Positions 45,020 through 57,432 are shown, counted from the stretch's first letter. The stretch: 64,000 nt of DNA from Nelumbo lutea (GCA_022828595.1 JAKGHH010000002.1:82552076-82616075), one strand, 5' to 3'. Made by a program: numbers and translations. The notes: a model not told the origin generated them from the letters alone.

Positions 45020-45940
45020 TCATTCACTCAGCCCTTTGTTTACCTTGAACCCCTGCAATGAGTTACACGCATGAGTTGAAGTCCCGGAGTCAATACACCA
45101 AGACGCAAAAGCTACCAATAAATTGGTTTCTATAACACAAGTTTCGAAATTACCTTTCTTCGATTCAAGGTAGGCAGGACAGTTCCTTTTCCAGTGGCCG
45201 GTATTCTTGCAGAAGTGACAGGCATCCGATGCTTTGTCTTTCTTCTGCTTCTTACCCTTAGTGGCTTTCTTCTGAGGCTTCTTTGTCTTCCTATTTCTCT
45301 TGCCTGTCTTGCTAGCTTTAACAAACATAGCTACAGGCTCATCCTTTCTAATCAGTTCTTCGACTCTTTGCAACTTATTGCTGAGCTCTTGCAAGCTGAC
45401 ATTCAGCTTGTTCATGTTATAGTTCATGATGAACGGATTAAAGGAAGGAGGCAAAGAATTAAGGATAGCATCTATCTGGGTCGCAAGGTCCAGCCCGGAT
45501 CCAAGAGCCTCTAGTTTGTTGATGTATCCCAACATCCGAAGACAATGGTCGTGAACTTGTTGGCCCCTGGACATTTGTCCGGTCATGAACTGTTTCAAGA
45601 CCTTTTGTCGAGTAGAACGATTCTGCCCTTCATACATTATCCTGAGACTGTTCAATATGTCCTTAGCAAGTTCGATCTGATTGAACTGCCTCTGTATTGG
45701 GTTTTCCAAGGAGGCAATGATGTAACACCAAGCAAGCGAGTTTTTCTCCTCCCATTCCTGATTGTCTCTCCTTCGGGCCTCAGAAGCCCTGTCACCCGGA
45801 CGCTTCAGAGTAGGATTCTTTGCCAGTTTGTCCAGCTTTTCAGAAGCTAGGACCAGCATAAGGTGACTATACCAGTCGATATAGTTTGGGTCCTTAAGTT
45901 TGTTGTCTTCAAGAAGCTTTGCAAAAGATCCGTTTGCCAT
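45020..45940 (-). pseudogene. Ty1/copia gag-protease, longest intact gag frame (E)
   Basis: 306 codons open from ATG 45938-45940 (MANGSFAKLLEDNKLKDPNY). It includes the capsid region (RQFNQIELAKDILNSLRIMY, KVLKQFMTGQMSRGQQVHDH), MNYNMNKLNVSLQELSNK, the basic linker TGKRNRKTKKPQKKATKGKK, zinc knuckle CHFCKNTGHWKRNCP and protease CIDSGTSTHAC. The gag-to-protease junction has no stop, which suggests that the TAG in A is a mutation. The frame ends at a stop after NKGLSE. Confidence 0.92.
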
Positions 45941-46563
45941 TTTCTAATAAAAAAGGCAAACATCAGTCCACAACCTAATTTGATTTATGTTCATAACATA
46001 GATATGGATTTTAATCTATGTTCCATTTCAATTTATTCATCTCTGAGATTTCCCTCCTTTCTCAGTGACGGAGACTATGGGTTGTCTCTGGAAATGTGGG
46101 AAATCACATAGGGTGCATGGAGCCAACTGTTTCAGCTGCATAACCCTACCACCTTTGTGTGAAGGATCATATCCACTCATCATATGATTTTTCCCTTTGG
46201 CCTCTGTTAGACAAGGTTCAGAGCTGCTTTCAGGTAAACCTTTCTATCTAGTGAGTGCATACCCATCATATTCATGAACGCCAAGGTACCGTGAGAGAGT
46301 TCCCATTTTCTGGTGAAGCCCCTCCCACATTGGTCTATGACGCCCCTATCATCTTAGGAAACACTAAGACAAGCCCAATAGCAAATGGATAGCCCATGTT
46401 CTGGTGCATTTCCACATTACCGAAGGACCCATCCTCATGCTAATGTTGGAAGGCCTTTAGAGAGTTCATCATATGAATCTCCCTATCACATGCACTCATA
46501 TTAGCTGGAGGGAACAGTTAATTATGCCCTAGTTTGATTTAGGTCAAACCAAAGCGGTTCCCA

Positions 46564-46763
46564 CTGACTTTCATAAAGTCAGATTTCGGTGGGCCTTAAG
46601 TCGGCTAGGGTTCCGCACGTAACCTCTTGATGAGGTGTGGGGCCCACCATAGAGGGAGGTCATCCAATGACCAAAAGGGACACCATGGCAATGATGTGCA
46701 TTTCTCCATGGTGTGCGCAAGAGCCACTGTCGAATGAGCATGGGCCAAGCACTTATGGCCCAT
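46564..46763 (-). promoter_or_regulatory. Conserved leader hairpins (E)
   Basis: ATGGGCCA/TGGCCCAT (46740-46747 with 46756-46763), ACACCATGGC/TCCATGGTGT (46680-46689 with 46705-46714; nine of ten pair) and CTGACTTT/AAAGTCAG (46564-46571 with 46575-46582). The first two span 84 nt. Nothing else of note in the leader (45941-47733). Confidence 0.6.
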
Positions 46764-47733
46764 GTACGTAGCACATCACACATCCATACATCTCATATAG
46801 GGATAAATTGATCCAATCAATTAATTATCTGTAAGGCCCATTGGAAGCCCATTTTAAATCCATAATATTAACCATTAATATTATCTAGGTATATGGGCTG
46901 AATTAGGGTTACCCAGTTCGGCCCATATAGCTTTATCCTTTTAAGTGGGCTTTTAGCAGTTTTAACTATTTAAAACTGGGCCTTTACAGGTTGGGCCGAA
47001 TTAACCATTTCATTAAATGTCAATCCTCAGGCCCATTAGTGGGAAAAATAGGGCTGACTTTCAGCCTTGATAAAACCCTAGATTCGGTCCAAACAGTTTG
47101 AACCAATCTGGGTTCAAATGGGTCTAGGGTTTGATCTTTAATTAAATCCTTACTTCAAGAAAATAATCTGAAATTAAATAACTGATAAAAGAAAATCAAG
47201 AATCAGTTAAATAGGGCTGTTCGCACAATCCATCCTGCAAAATAGAGGTTAGATCACAGATTTGCAGTTTCATAAACTGCAAATCGCAAATAGTGAATGT
47301 TCCATCTGCGAAATCTCCTTCTCTGCAAAATCTCCCTTTTTGTGCCGCTATCGATCCAAAAATAAAAATAAATAGAAATCCTAATTCTATTAATAATTAC
47401 ATCAGATCGAATGCCTATACATTGAGTCTAAAAAAAAAAAAATTACTTACAGACCAAATGTAATAAATAAATTAAGAAACGCTGATCTTGCAGTTCTCCC
47501 TGTGCAAATCAAGAATTCGATCTCCTCTTGTACGAACAGCCCATAAATCAAGAAAATCAAAATGAACTATTCTAAATAATAATCAAATTTATATAAAATT
47601 AATTTCAGATTATTTGCCATCAATTTTGGGAACAAATTTCATAAAACCCATATCTGTGCAAATTGGGTAGAATGCCTTCTGCCCATTTGCGCAGGTTCTG
47701 ATCTGAAATAAAATGGTTCAAGATTTGAACCAT

Positions 47734-47746
47734 GGCTCTGATACCA
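47734..47746 (-). other. Primer-binding site, initiator tRNA-Met type (E)
   Basis: Minus strand TGGTATCAGAGCC, one base from the LTR end. Confidence 0.9.
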
Positions 47747-47747
47747 C

Positions 47748-48862
47748 TGAAGGGATAGGATATCCATCACATGTTCACCCAAAGATTGCGGAATAAGGTG
47801 GCGAATTTCAAAAAATTTTCTCTCCCTTCAACTGGGAATCGAATTCCCTATTTAGAAAATCATATTTTCAATGATCTTTCTTGAACCACAAACTAAACCA
47901 AATCTGAACCAAAAGGAGTAGGGAGGGATAATACCTGATACGGAGAAGTAGGATCTCCCAATGGAGGTGTTCACGCCCAAGGAAGGATCCAAAATCTGCA
48001 CCCACTGAATATGGCGCAGTGCAAGGTGGAGCAGAATCAACAGTATTCTTCCAAAAGAACTTGACCCTTCGCAAGAATTAACTGGATGGCTTGTGAATAC
48101 AACTCCAACCAATCTTTTCTTCAAAAGATTGGTATTAAGATCAAATCTTGATTTCTCCCAAGAACTGGAGATCGAACTGCTGGAGGCGGCGGCTGCAGGA
48201 AGGAGGCGGCAAGAGAATATTTTCAGGGTGTCGAATTCTCTCTTCTAGTAATCTCAGCTCTGAAGACAAGGATATGTGGATTCCATTGCATGTCTAAAGG
48301 CTGCCGCCCCCTCGTCCTTTTATAATCTCAAAGGTTTCAGCTCCTAATCCCATTAGGAGTTGCTTACCCAAATCATATCTAGATTAGAAGTCCCTTTAAG
48401 TGATAAGGGATAACCCTTATCTTATCTGCTGGTTAGATCAGCCATCTCCTAATCAAATTAGGAGGCTTCCAGATCTAAATCGGACTCTCTAAGTCGATAG
48501 GGTCTGGGCCCAATCCTATCAGTTGATCCATCTCAAAATTTGCCCCTTTAAGTGACTAATCAAATTAGCCTAGTTCGAAATGGGCTTAAGGCCCATTTAA
48601 GGTTATGTATTCACTTATCCTTCTAAACTAATGCCCAATTGGGCTTCCTTGTATGGCGTGGGACCCAAACATTGATCTACACATCAGCCACGTGAGTTCG
48701 GTCCAGCCTTTGTTACAAGGTCTGGTCGAATACACTGTTATGGACATTGTACCCCGTGAAAACCATCTCATGATCTCTATGGGCCCAACACTTACCCTAA
48801 GTGGTCCATGGGTCAAGCCACCTTGTAACACCCAGGGACTGTGGGAAGATGCAAGATTAGCC
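47748..48862 (-). repeat. E 5' LTR, truncated
   Basis: It matches the 3' LTR from its CCCTTCA end inwards, up to GGGACTGTGGGAAGATGCAA (about 48835-48855), then stops at 48862 against gypsy RT sequence. The outer roughly 0.8 kb is missing. Confidence 0.88.
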
Positions 48863-49980
48863 ACCACTTGCCATTGGCTTTCTTCATGAGCACTGGGTTT
48901 GCGATCCAGCTCAGGTACTGGACCTCCCTGATGAACTCTGTAGTGAGGAGCTTCCCGACTTCCTCATTGACTACCCTCCACCATTCTGAGGCAAGGTTGT
49001 GATTTCTTTGTCAGACTGGCCTAACTAAAGGGTCCACATTTAGTTTATGAGTTATGACACAAGGGTCAATTCCGGGCATTTCTACTGTGGACCAGGCAAA
49101 AACGTCTAAATTGTTATGTAGAAAACTTACTAGTTAACTTCGAAGTGGTTCACTTACGAGTGCTATGATGTAGAGAGTCTTAGTCGGTTCGGTCTTGGAC
49201 ACTGGTTTGTGGACTGTCTCTTCCATTGGGGCAACTCACTCCTCACTGTAGTTTGCCGGTCACTCCAGTTCGACGTCCTCTACTAACTTTTCTTTTCCTT
49301 TGAGAGCAGCCACATAACACCTCTGGGATTCAAGTTTGTCACCTCATACTACTCCCACTCCGCAATCCATTAGGAACTTCATTACGAGATAGTAAGTCGA
49401 CACTACTGCATGTAAAACATGCGTAATAGGCCGACCTATGATTGTGTTGTATGGGGATGGGGTAGTGACTACCAGGAATGTATGATCGAACCGAACAATA
49501 TTTGGCCACGTGCCTGCCTCCACTGGTTCTGTGACATAACCTATAGGTCTAACTTCCTCTCCAACTGAACTCTACTAGTAGGGCATCTGCTGGCATTAGG
49601 TCACTCTATTGTAATTGTAGCTTGCTAAAGGTTTCCTTGAAGAGGATATCAGCCGAACTACCCGAGTCCACCAAGATCCACCTTACTTCAAAGTCATTGA
49701 TGACCATCTTCATGACCAGGGCATCGTCATGAGGATACTAGATCCCACGGGCATCATCCTCGATAAAGTAGATTGGTTCTTTGATCCGAGGTTGTTTGGG
49801 TGTGTTCTCTACTTCATGATTTAGTTCTCGAAATGATGTTCTCCTAGCCGCTACTGTGCACCCCGCTACAATAGATCCCCCAGTGATCATATTAATCACT
49901 CCGTGGATCGGTCTCTCTTCTGGTAGCGGGCGAGGTGACTGCTCGTTCTATTTGCGACTCTCTGGGGCATCTTTTTTCTG
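48863..49980 (-). pseudogene. Ty3/gypsy protease and RT start (F)
   Basis: Protease core [15 protein letters not shown] with catalytic DSGSS at 49654-49668, then a frameshift. Further on are GKEKLVEDVELEW and the RT entry DVFAWSTVEMPGIDPCVITH, GKLLTTEFIREVQYLSW and NPVLMKKANGKW. Several stops interrupt the frame. The RT catalytic motifs lie beyond the cut and are absent from the window. Confidence 0.8.
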
Positions 49981-51395
49981 ATCTCCCTATCAGTTCCCTT
50001 GTTTCTTTTCTTTGTGTAGAATGTACTTTTTCAAGTACCCATGACGCATCAGCTCTTCAATTTCATCGCGGAGGTTTTTACAATTTTTTGTGTTGTGACC
50101 ATGGTCCCGATGAAAGTGATAATAGACATTCAGTTTCCTAGTCGTTGGGTCTCTGCGGAGTCTGGGTGGCCATCTGATGATAGGGGAATCCTTTATTGCC
50201 ATTAAGATCTCTCCTCGCATTTCGTTCGAGGGGGTATAGTTCATCCTCTCCACTAGAGGGGTCCTAGAATGCTGACCCGACCTGTAACTTCATGAGGGGG
50301 ATTTCCTTCTTCGCTTGGGGGACTTACTTTTATTTCTTTCTTTGTTGTTCATCCCCTCTTCCTTTTTTTCTCCTAGCAGGTTGTCAGTATTCTAATTTAT
50401 TTCCTCTTCAGTGCTGATAAACTGATCTGCCAACCGTAGGAATTCGGTGATGTTTTTTGGTTTGTTGGCAACAATGTGCCACTTGAACTCTTTATGGGTG
50501 ATACCTTTGCGCGCTGTGGTGAGATGTACTGCTGGGTCAAGGTCTGGTATCTGTAGGCATGTCTTGATGAAGCATTTGATATAACTGTGGATTGACTCTA
50601 CCTCCCTCTACACCACGTTTAGAAGGCTCTCCTGTGGCTTCAGGCACTTCTTACTAGTGATGAAGTGGGCCATAAACATATTTGCAAATTGCACCCAACT
50701 TCTGATGGAACTCAACACTAGGTTTTTGAACTAGGTCTGAGCTACTCCTTTGAATGTGGGGGAAAAATCCATGCACATACAAGCCTCATCGGCCCCGACG
50801 AGGTGCATCTAGGACTAGAATGTGCCCACATGATCATTAGGATCAATGGACCCATCGTACTTGTCTAGTGGTGGGACCTTGAAATCTTTCAGCATTAGGG
50901 CTGCCAGGGGCTCGGGTGTCAGGGGAGAAGGCCGATTCAAAAGAGTAGGTGTTGTTCCTGTGGCCACCAAGCTCACCTCCTCTCTTTCCCGACCTTGGTT
51001 GGCTGGATGGCTGGGCTTTGCTGTTGGATCATTTCATGCTGGTGAACGGCGAGTCTTGCGATGTCGCCACTGCTACTTTTTTGGTGGAGTGACATTTTTA
51101 CTATCGGCCTCTGTGTTGTTAGGCACTTCAAACTTACTCCGAATAATATGGCAAGCTGGTTCGGAGATACTTCTCACCGCTTCCTCTTCGTCGTGCGTTT
51201 GATGCTGGCTGCTGCAAGGAACCAAGGGGTCTCTCTTGGAGCCCGCACCTCGAACATCAAATCAGTGCTCCACATGGGAAATCTGTCGGCTACGCCTCTT
51301 GGGCTAGCTGGGTTTGGGCCTTTTCCTCATATTTTCTCTTTGAGAAGCAAGGAGAGTACGTTGGTCACCTACAATGCCCTGGGGCGGGGTTCATC
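49981..51395 (-). pseudogene. Ty3/gypsy gag (F)
   Basis: The probable start is near 51395. Conserved capsid segments are KVPPLDKYDGSIDPNDHV (near 50860), FANMFMAHFITSKKCLKP (near 50670), SIHSYIKCFIKTCLQIPDLD, and KEFKWHIVANKPKNITEFLR (near 50470). It ends with a CHHC-like knuckle YYHFHRDHGHNTKNC and LRDEIEELMRHGYLKKYI in the open stretch 49990-50253; the first Cys appears as Tyr. Stops replace Gln and Trp codons at several points. Open frames on the plus strand here are shadows. Confidence 0.82.
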
Positions 51396-51701
51396 CTGAA
51401 TGGGGGACTAGTACCTGCGAAGTTCTCTCCCTGCGGGGAGGGGACTAGCGCTAGTTATTCGCCGGCTGGTTTGGTTGCAGGTAGGAACTTCTGTTGATAC
51501 TGTTGATAAAAGTAATATTGTTGGAACTAATGAATCTATTGTATTTGAATCTGCATTGTTTGGATGCTCTGCATGAGGTCGCTGAACTAGGAGTGTCCAA
51601 TCCCAAGGGGAATCAAGAAAGGCTCCGAGAATGTGGCGCTCACCTAGGGGAGCGGGACACTCAAATTGTTGGGCAGTGTGGGGTGCGTACAGTGATGGGA
51701 C

Positions 51702-53655
51702 TGAAGGGATAGGAAATCCATCACATGGACGCGTACAGTGATGGGACGGAATAAGGGGGCGAATTTCAAAAAAAAAATTTCTCCTTTCAACTGGGAATCA
51801 AATTCTCTATTAATCATATATTCAAAGATTATTCTTAAACCATAAATTGTACCAGATCTGAACCAAAAGGAGTAGGGGGAGATAAAACCTGATATAGAGA
51901 AGTAGTATCTCCCAATGGAGGTGTTCACGCCCGAGGAAGGATCCAAAATCTGCCCCCACTGAAGATGGCGCAGTGCAGGGTGGAGCAGAATCAACAGTGT
52001 TCTTCCAAAAGAACTTGATCCTTCTCAAGAATCACCTGGACGGCTTGTGAATACAACTCCCACCAATATTTTCTCCAAAAGATTGGAATCAAGATCCAAT
52101 CTTGATTTCTCCTAAGAACTGGAGATCGAACCGCTGGAGGCGGCGGCTGTAGGAAGGAGGTGGGAAGAGAGTATTTGCAGGGTGCAAAATTCTCTCTTCT
52201 GTGATTTCAGCTCTAAAGACAGGACTATCCATTGCTTGCTTGTGATGATGTCTAAAGGCTGCCGCCCCCTCTTCCTTTTTATAGACTTAACGGGATCAGC
52301 TCCTAATCCCATTAGGAGTTGCTAACCCAAATCATATATGGATTAGAAGACCCTTTAAGATAAGGGATCCCCTATCTTATCTGCAGATTAGATCAGCCAT
52401 CTCCTAATCTAATTAGGAAGTTTCCAGATCTAAATCTAATTTAGATCTTGGACTCTCTAAGTGGATAGGGTGTGGGCCCAATCCTATCAACTGATCCATC
52501 TCAGAATTCGCCCCTTAAGTGACTAATCAAATTTGCCCAGTTCGAAATGGGCTTAAGGCCCATTTAAGGTTATGTATTCATTTAGCCTTCCAAACTGCTG
52601 CCCAATTGGGCTTCCTTGTATGACGTGAGACACAAACATTGATGTACACATCAGCCACATGGGTTCAACCCAGCCTATGTTACAAGGCCTGGCCGAATAC
52701 ACTGTTATGAACAATGCACCCCCTGAAACCCATCAGATGGGCTCTATGGGCCCAACACTTACCCTAAGTGGTCCCTGGGCCAAGCCACCTTGTAACACCC
52801 AGGGACTGTGGGCAGATGCAAGATTAGCCCATCAGGTATTATCCTCAATGGTCTTATACTTAACCTCTCAGCCCATAATGATCATACACTGCACGACAAC
52901 AGAGGACCTCTCCCTTGGCTGCAAGGAACAGTGTTGAACTCTCTCTTCTATGGATCCCGGGAATTAAAACCTTTTGCAAATCATTTTGAAACCATAATTT
53001 ATATACTTTTATATCTCATATAAAATATATTTTGCAAAACAAATCTCAATGATTGAAATCGGCTGCCGGCAGTCTTGGTTTCCATCAGTGAGAGTGTATC
53101 CCCGATCATTATCTTTGTCCAACAAAGGGGCTGATCCTGTCACTATGATCACCCACTCAGATGAATTCTCATACTGCCCCAACACACCTAGGTTTTGACC
53201 ACCGCTAAGGATCTCACTGATTGGTACATCAAAGACAGCCCAATCCGACACCTAGTGCAGTATCATAATCAAGTCTAGGTGTTGGGTGTAACTTCCCAGT
53301 TTTGCCCATCAATCTCCAAGGTCCAGGGCAATACTAGAAATCCAGTTCAGTTCAAAGATTCAATTAATGCTACACTGTATGTGCCTAGAGTCTCACCCCG
53401 GTAGCTGAGACAAGCTACCCCAACCGACTTGGTGGCACCACAGTGTCAGCCTTGTCAGGATAGGTCTCCCCAGACTGACCCACTGGCTGTGAACATTCTA
53501 AACTAACACAAGTCTCATTAAGTGTCTAGTTTAAGGGTATTACACAGAAACATACCAAGGGAACATGAATCAAATATGCACTTTTATTCATTTACAATAA
53601 ACTCATAAAGTACATCATTTTGATTGAAGCTAAGGGCATACAAAACTATCTAAAA
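51702..53655 (-). mobile_element. Solo Ty1/copia LTR, TSD GGGAC
   Basis: A 1,954-bp LTR of the J/E subfamily with no internal region. GGGAC occurs at 51697-51701 and 53656-53660. Its final (minus-strand 5') bases read TTTTAGATAG rather than TGTTAGACAG. Near its other end 17 bases have been replaced by a copy of the flank. Produced by LTR-LTR recombination after insertion into F. Confidence 0.92.
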
Positions 53656-53844
53656 GGGACCCCAGATGCAGTCAGAGGAATGGTGAACTGGCTGATTGTG
53701 ACCAAGGGTCCTTGTAGAGTGACTATCTGCTGCTCTTGCCCCCTAGTGATGTTCATGTTACCCTTTCCATTATGGCTAGAAGATGCCATTGTGGTTGAGA
53801 CTGAGTTTGAGACTGTAAAGAAATTGGGATGAACTTTCGATCGA

Positions 53845-53863
53845 TTCCCACAGATGGCACCAA
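53845..53863 (-). other. Primer-binding site (F)
   Basis: Minus strand TTGGTGCCATCTGTGGGAA, very close to the TTGGCGCCGTCTGTGGGAA site common in Tat-type gypsy elements. It lies one base from the LTR. Confidence 0.8.
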
Positions 53864-53864
53864 T

Positions 53865-54513
53865 TGATGGTGCACGATTTGGAAACTCCTAGTTGGAAGA
53901 TGACCTAGACCTAAGTCATGTAGTGAGTTGGACCAAGCTGCAAGATAGAGGATTAGAGCACCTGGGGCGGCTAACCCGACAAGGTCGCTCTAATGCTTAA
54001 GTTAGTACTGTGTTGTGATTGTAAGCTAGAATTTAAGTGCTAGAGAGCTTGGATGCAAGTAATCGGGTGTACGTAGACCAGGGAGGGATTGATGCCTTTA
54101 TATAGCTGAGTTATTCTGGGTTTCCCGGAACAGTTCTGAGATCTGCAGCCTGAATGGATGATATTCATTTCCGCTTTAGTCGAGGAGTAACATATCAGTC
54201 AATGAACCTTATTGTCGCCGCCCGATCCAGACAGGGAGAAGATAAGTCTTGTCATTATGCAGTGTGATCCCGTAATATTCAAAGTCTATTAGGAAGCTAT
54301 TGGGATTGAGTACATGTCACTTCAGTTCCCAGATCCTGAACTCAATTAGGCTCCGAGGTGGTGTTACGCCGAGGTGACTTTATGTCGAGGGTGGCCGATC
54401 ATCCGAACTCCGCATACTGCTGACTAGGCTCCCATTGCTGAGTTGTCATCCTATAGGCAGATCGCGTTCATGTGACTTTTATTTACTAGGTCGTGCCAAA
54501 TTACACCTCATCA
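53865..54513 (-). repeat. F 5' LTR (about 649 bp)
   Basis: Minus strand TGATGAGGTGTAATTTGG...GCACCATCA, with inverted TGATG/CATCA ends. It contains no gene. Beyond 54513 is copia protease sequence of G, so F inserted into G. Confidence 0.78.
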
Positions 54514-55501
54514 CCTATAGTTGTAGCTGCAACTATTGTACAAGTCACCAAGTAAAGAACCACCTCATTGTCATTCAGCCTTCTGCTTTCTCTAAACCCC
54601 TGTAATGTATTGCATCCATGAGTAGAATCCCCAGAGTTAATACACCAGGATGCAGAAGTAACCAACAAATTGGCCTTTATGACAAGAGATTCAGAATTAC
54701 CTTCTCTGTTCTTGGGTTCCAAATATTGAGGATAGTTCCTCTTCTATTGTTCGGTCTGCTTGCAGAAGTGAGACTCATCAAATGATTGTAATTTCATCTA
54801 CCTTTTCAGCTTGCCTGCTTTCTTCTAGGGCCTCTTCTTGACCTTCATCTTTCTTTTGCCAGATTTTTCACCTTCAACAAGCATAGCTACCAGCTTATCC
54901 TTCTTAATTAGTTCTTTGGCCCTCTACAACATATTGTTGAATTCCTAAAAGCTAACTTTTAGCTTGTTCATGTTGTAATTCATGACAAATTGATTGAAGG
55001 AGGGAGGGAGATAGTTTAGGACGACATCAGTCTTTGTGTCACCATCAAGCTGGGATTCAAGTGCCGCTAGTTTGTTTATGTACCCCATCATCCGCATGAC
55101 GTGGTCATGAACTAGTTGGCTCTCATTCATCCTCATGGTCATCAACAGCTTGAGGACCTTCTATCATGCAGAACGATTCTACTCCTCATACATAGTCTTT
55201 AGACTATCCAGAATGTCTTTATAGACTTCAATCTTATCAAATTGTCTCTAGATAGCACTATCTAAAGATGCTATGCTACAATATAACACCAGACAAGAAA
55301 ATTCTTCTCTTCTCATTCCTGATATTCCCTCCTACGTGCCTCAGAAGCCATATCACCCAGACGTTCCGGTGCTAGGTTCTTGGCAGCCTTGTCCAATTTT
55401 TTGGGCATAAAGACCAGATTAAGGCTACAATACCAGTCAGCATAGTTAGGTCCCTTAAGTTTGTAGTCGTCCAACTATTTGGCGAATTGTCCGTATGCCA
55501 T
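54514..55501 (-). pseudogene. Element G: Ty1/copia gag and protease fragment
   Basis: Start at the ATG 55499-55501 (MAYGQFAK-like reading). Recognisable parts are MMGYINKLAALESQLDGDTK and MNYNMNKLKVSF (54945-55145), and a protease WCINSGDSTHGC with NSGDS replacing DSGAS (54501-54722). Many stops. The remainder of G is lost: F has inserted into the protease and the leader side is cut by the H LTR at 55524. Confidence 0.8.
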
Positions 55502-55523
55502 TTTTGATAAAAGGCAATAGATA

Positions 55524-57431
55524 TCTTAGACAGTGTATGCCCTTAGCTCCAATCAGAATTATGTACATTATGACATTTAATGTAAATGAATAAATACAAA
55601 TTTGATTCATGTTATTATGGTGTATATCTGTATAATACCCTTAAATTGGACACATATGAGACTCGTGTTAGTTTAGAATCTTCACAGTCGTTGGATAAAT
55701 CTGGGGAGATTTATCTTGCCAAGGCTAACATTGATGTGCCGCCAAGTTGGTTGGGGCGGCTTGTCTTAGCTGCCAGGGTGAGACCGGAGGTACATGCAGT
55801 GTGGGTTTTCTTGAAACCCGGACCAGAATTCTAGTATTGCCATGGACCTTGCAGATAGATGGGCAAAACTTGAATGTTACACCTGTCCCCTAGACTCGAT
55901 TATGATACTGCATTGGGTGTCGGATTGGGCTATCTTTGATATGCCAATCAGTGAGATCCTTAAAGGGGTCAAAACCTGGGTATGTAGCGATTGTCCGAGA
56001 ATTCATCTGAGTGGGTGATCATAGTGATAGGATCAGCCCCTTTGTTAGACAAAGTGAATAATCAATGATGCACTCTCTCTGATGGAAACCAAAACTGCCG
56101 GCAGTCGATTTCAACCCTCGAAATTTGTTTTGCAAAATATATATATATATATAATGGTTTCAAAATGTTTGCAAAAGGTTTTAATTCCCGGGATCCATGT
56201 GAGTAGAGAGTGCAGCACTGTACCTTGCAGCCGAGGGAGAGGTCCTCTCTTGTCGGGCAGTGTTTGCTCATTATAGGCTGAGAGGTCAAGTGTAAGACCA
56301 TTGCGGGTAATACCTAATGGGATAATCTTGCATCTGCCCACAGTCCTTGGGTTTGTATAAAGTAGTTTGACCCAGGGACCATTTAGTGTTAATGTTGGGT
56401 CCATTAAGAGCCCATGGTGATGGACTCAGGGGTTCACTATCTCCTACAGTGAATTCGGCCAGGCCTTGTAACAGAGGCTGGGCTGAACCCATGTGGTTGA
56501 TGTGTAGATCAATGTTTGGGTCCTATGCCATACAAGGATATCCAACTGGGCAGCAGTTTGGAGGGTAAGTGAGCAGATAGACTTAATGGGCCGAAAGCCC
56601 AATTCGAACTGGCTTAATGAGATTAATTAAAAGGGGGTGATTCTGGGATTTAGTTCAGCAGATAGGATAAGGGATTGTCCCTATCCACTCAGAGAGTCTA
56701 GATCCAAATAAAAATTTAGATCAGCAAACTCCTAATTAGATTAGGAGGGCTGATCTTTATCTGCCGATAAAATAAGGGATTATCCTTATCTCTTAAAGAG
56801 AGTCCAGATTCAAATACAAGATTTGGATTAGGAAACTCCTAATGGGATTAGGAGAACCTCTCTTTAAGGTTATAAATAAGAGAGCAGGGCGAACCCTCAA
56901 TATACAACAGAAATCATCTGAGTGACTGCTGATTTCCTGAGGGAGACAACATAGTTTGACTACACTGTCTCCTTCTCTCCTGCTCTTGCCACCATACCAA
57001 TTCGATCTCCACCTGTGTGAACGATCAAGAAGGGTTCTTGATATTACCTTTTGGCTGAAAAGGTAAGCTGAAGTCATGCTTACTGGCCCTCCATCAAATT
57101 CTTGTTGAAGAATTTGGTTCTTACTGAAGAACCATCCTACTGATTCTGCTTCATCCTGCACCATGTCATTTTCGATGGAAGCAGTCTTTGGATTTTTCCT
57201 TGGGTGTGAACACTTTCATTGGAGGTTATTACTACTTCGTATCAGCTATATCCCTCCACTCCCTTTTTTTTTAGATCTGGTTTGGTTTGGGTTCAAGATT
57301 GATCCTTGAAAATGCAGTTTTCTAAAATAGGGAATATGATTCCCACATGGGAGAGAGAGAATTTTTTTGAAATTTCACCAAACCTTCCTATAGGGTTTGG
57401 CCATCCATATGATGGATCTCTCATCCCTTCA
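55524..57431 (+). repeat. H 5' LTR (1,908 bp)
   Basis: TCTTAGACAGTG (TG changed to TC) ... CATCCCTTCA. It contains ACTGCCGGCAGT near 56093, a short AT run near 56140 and a TATA box at 56871. A good full-length reference for this subfamily. Confidence 0.9.
56871..56878 (+). promoter_or_regulatory. TATA box in H LTR
   Basis: TATAAATA followed by AGAGAGC, at the same place as in the B LTRs and I. Confidence 0.65.
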
Positions 57432-57432
57432 A

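Larger units (their letters stand above)
41479..48862 (-). mobile_element. Element E: Ty1/copia with integrase-RNase H fusion
   Basis: Minus-strand order: truncated 5' LTR (47748-48862), Met-type primer site (47734-47746), leader, full-length gag, protease piece, integrase piece, then integrase core joined to RNase H, and the 3' LTR (41479-43432). The integrase C-terminus and the RT are absent. The left flank pentamer is CTAGG; the right end is lost against element F, so no duplication can be shown. Confidence 0.9.
48863..54513 (-). mobile_element. Element F: Tat-like Ty3/gypsy, 5' part, interrupted by a solo LTR
   Basis: Minus-strand order: 5' LTR (53865-54513), primer site (53845-53863), leader and gag (51395-49981), protease, then RT up to KKANGKW, where the element is cut at 48863. 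A solo copia LTR sits at 51702-53655 in the leader. It differs from L and K in its gag and primer site; motifs suggest the Tat/Retand group. Confidence 0.82.

Noticed and set aside
49935..51399. Plus-strand frames of 68-118 codons
   Set aside because: They are antisense to the gypsy gag of F, whose minus-strand motifs are clear.
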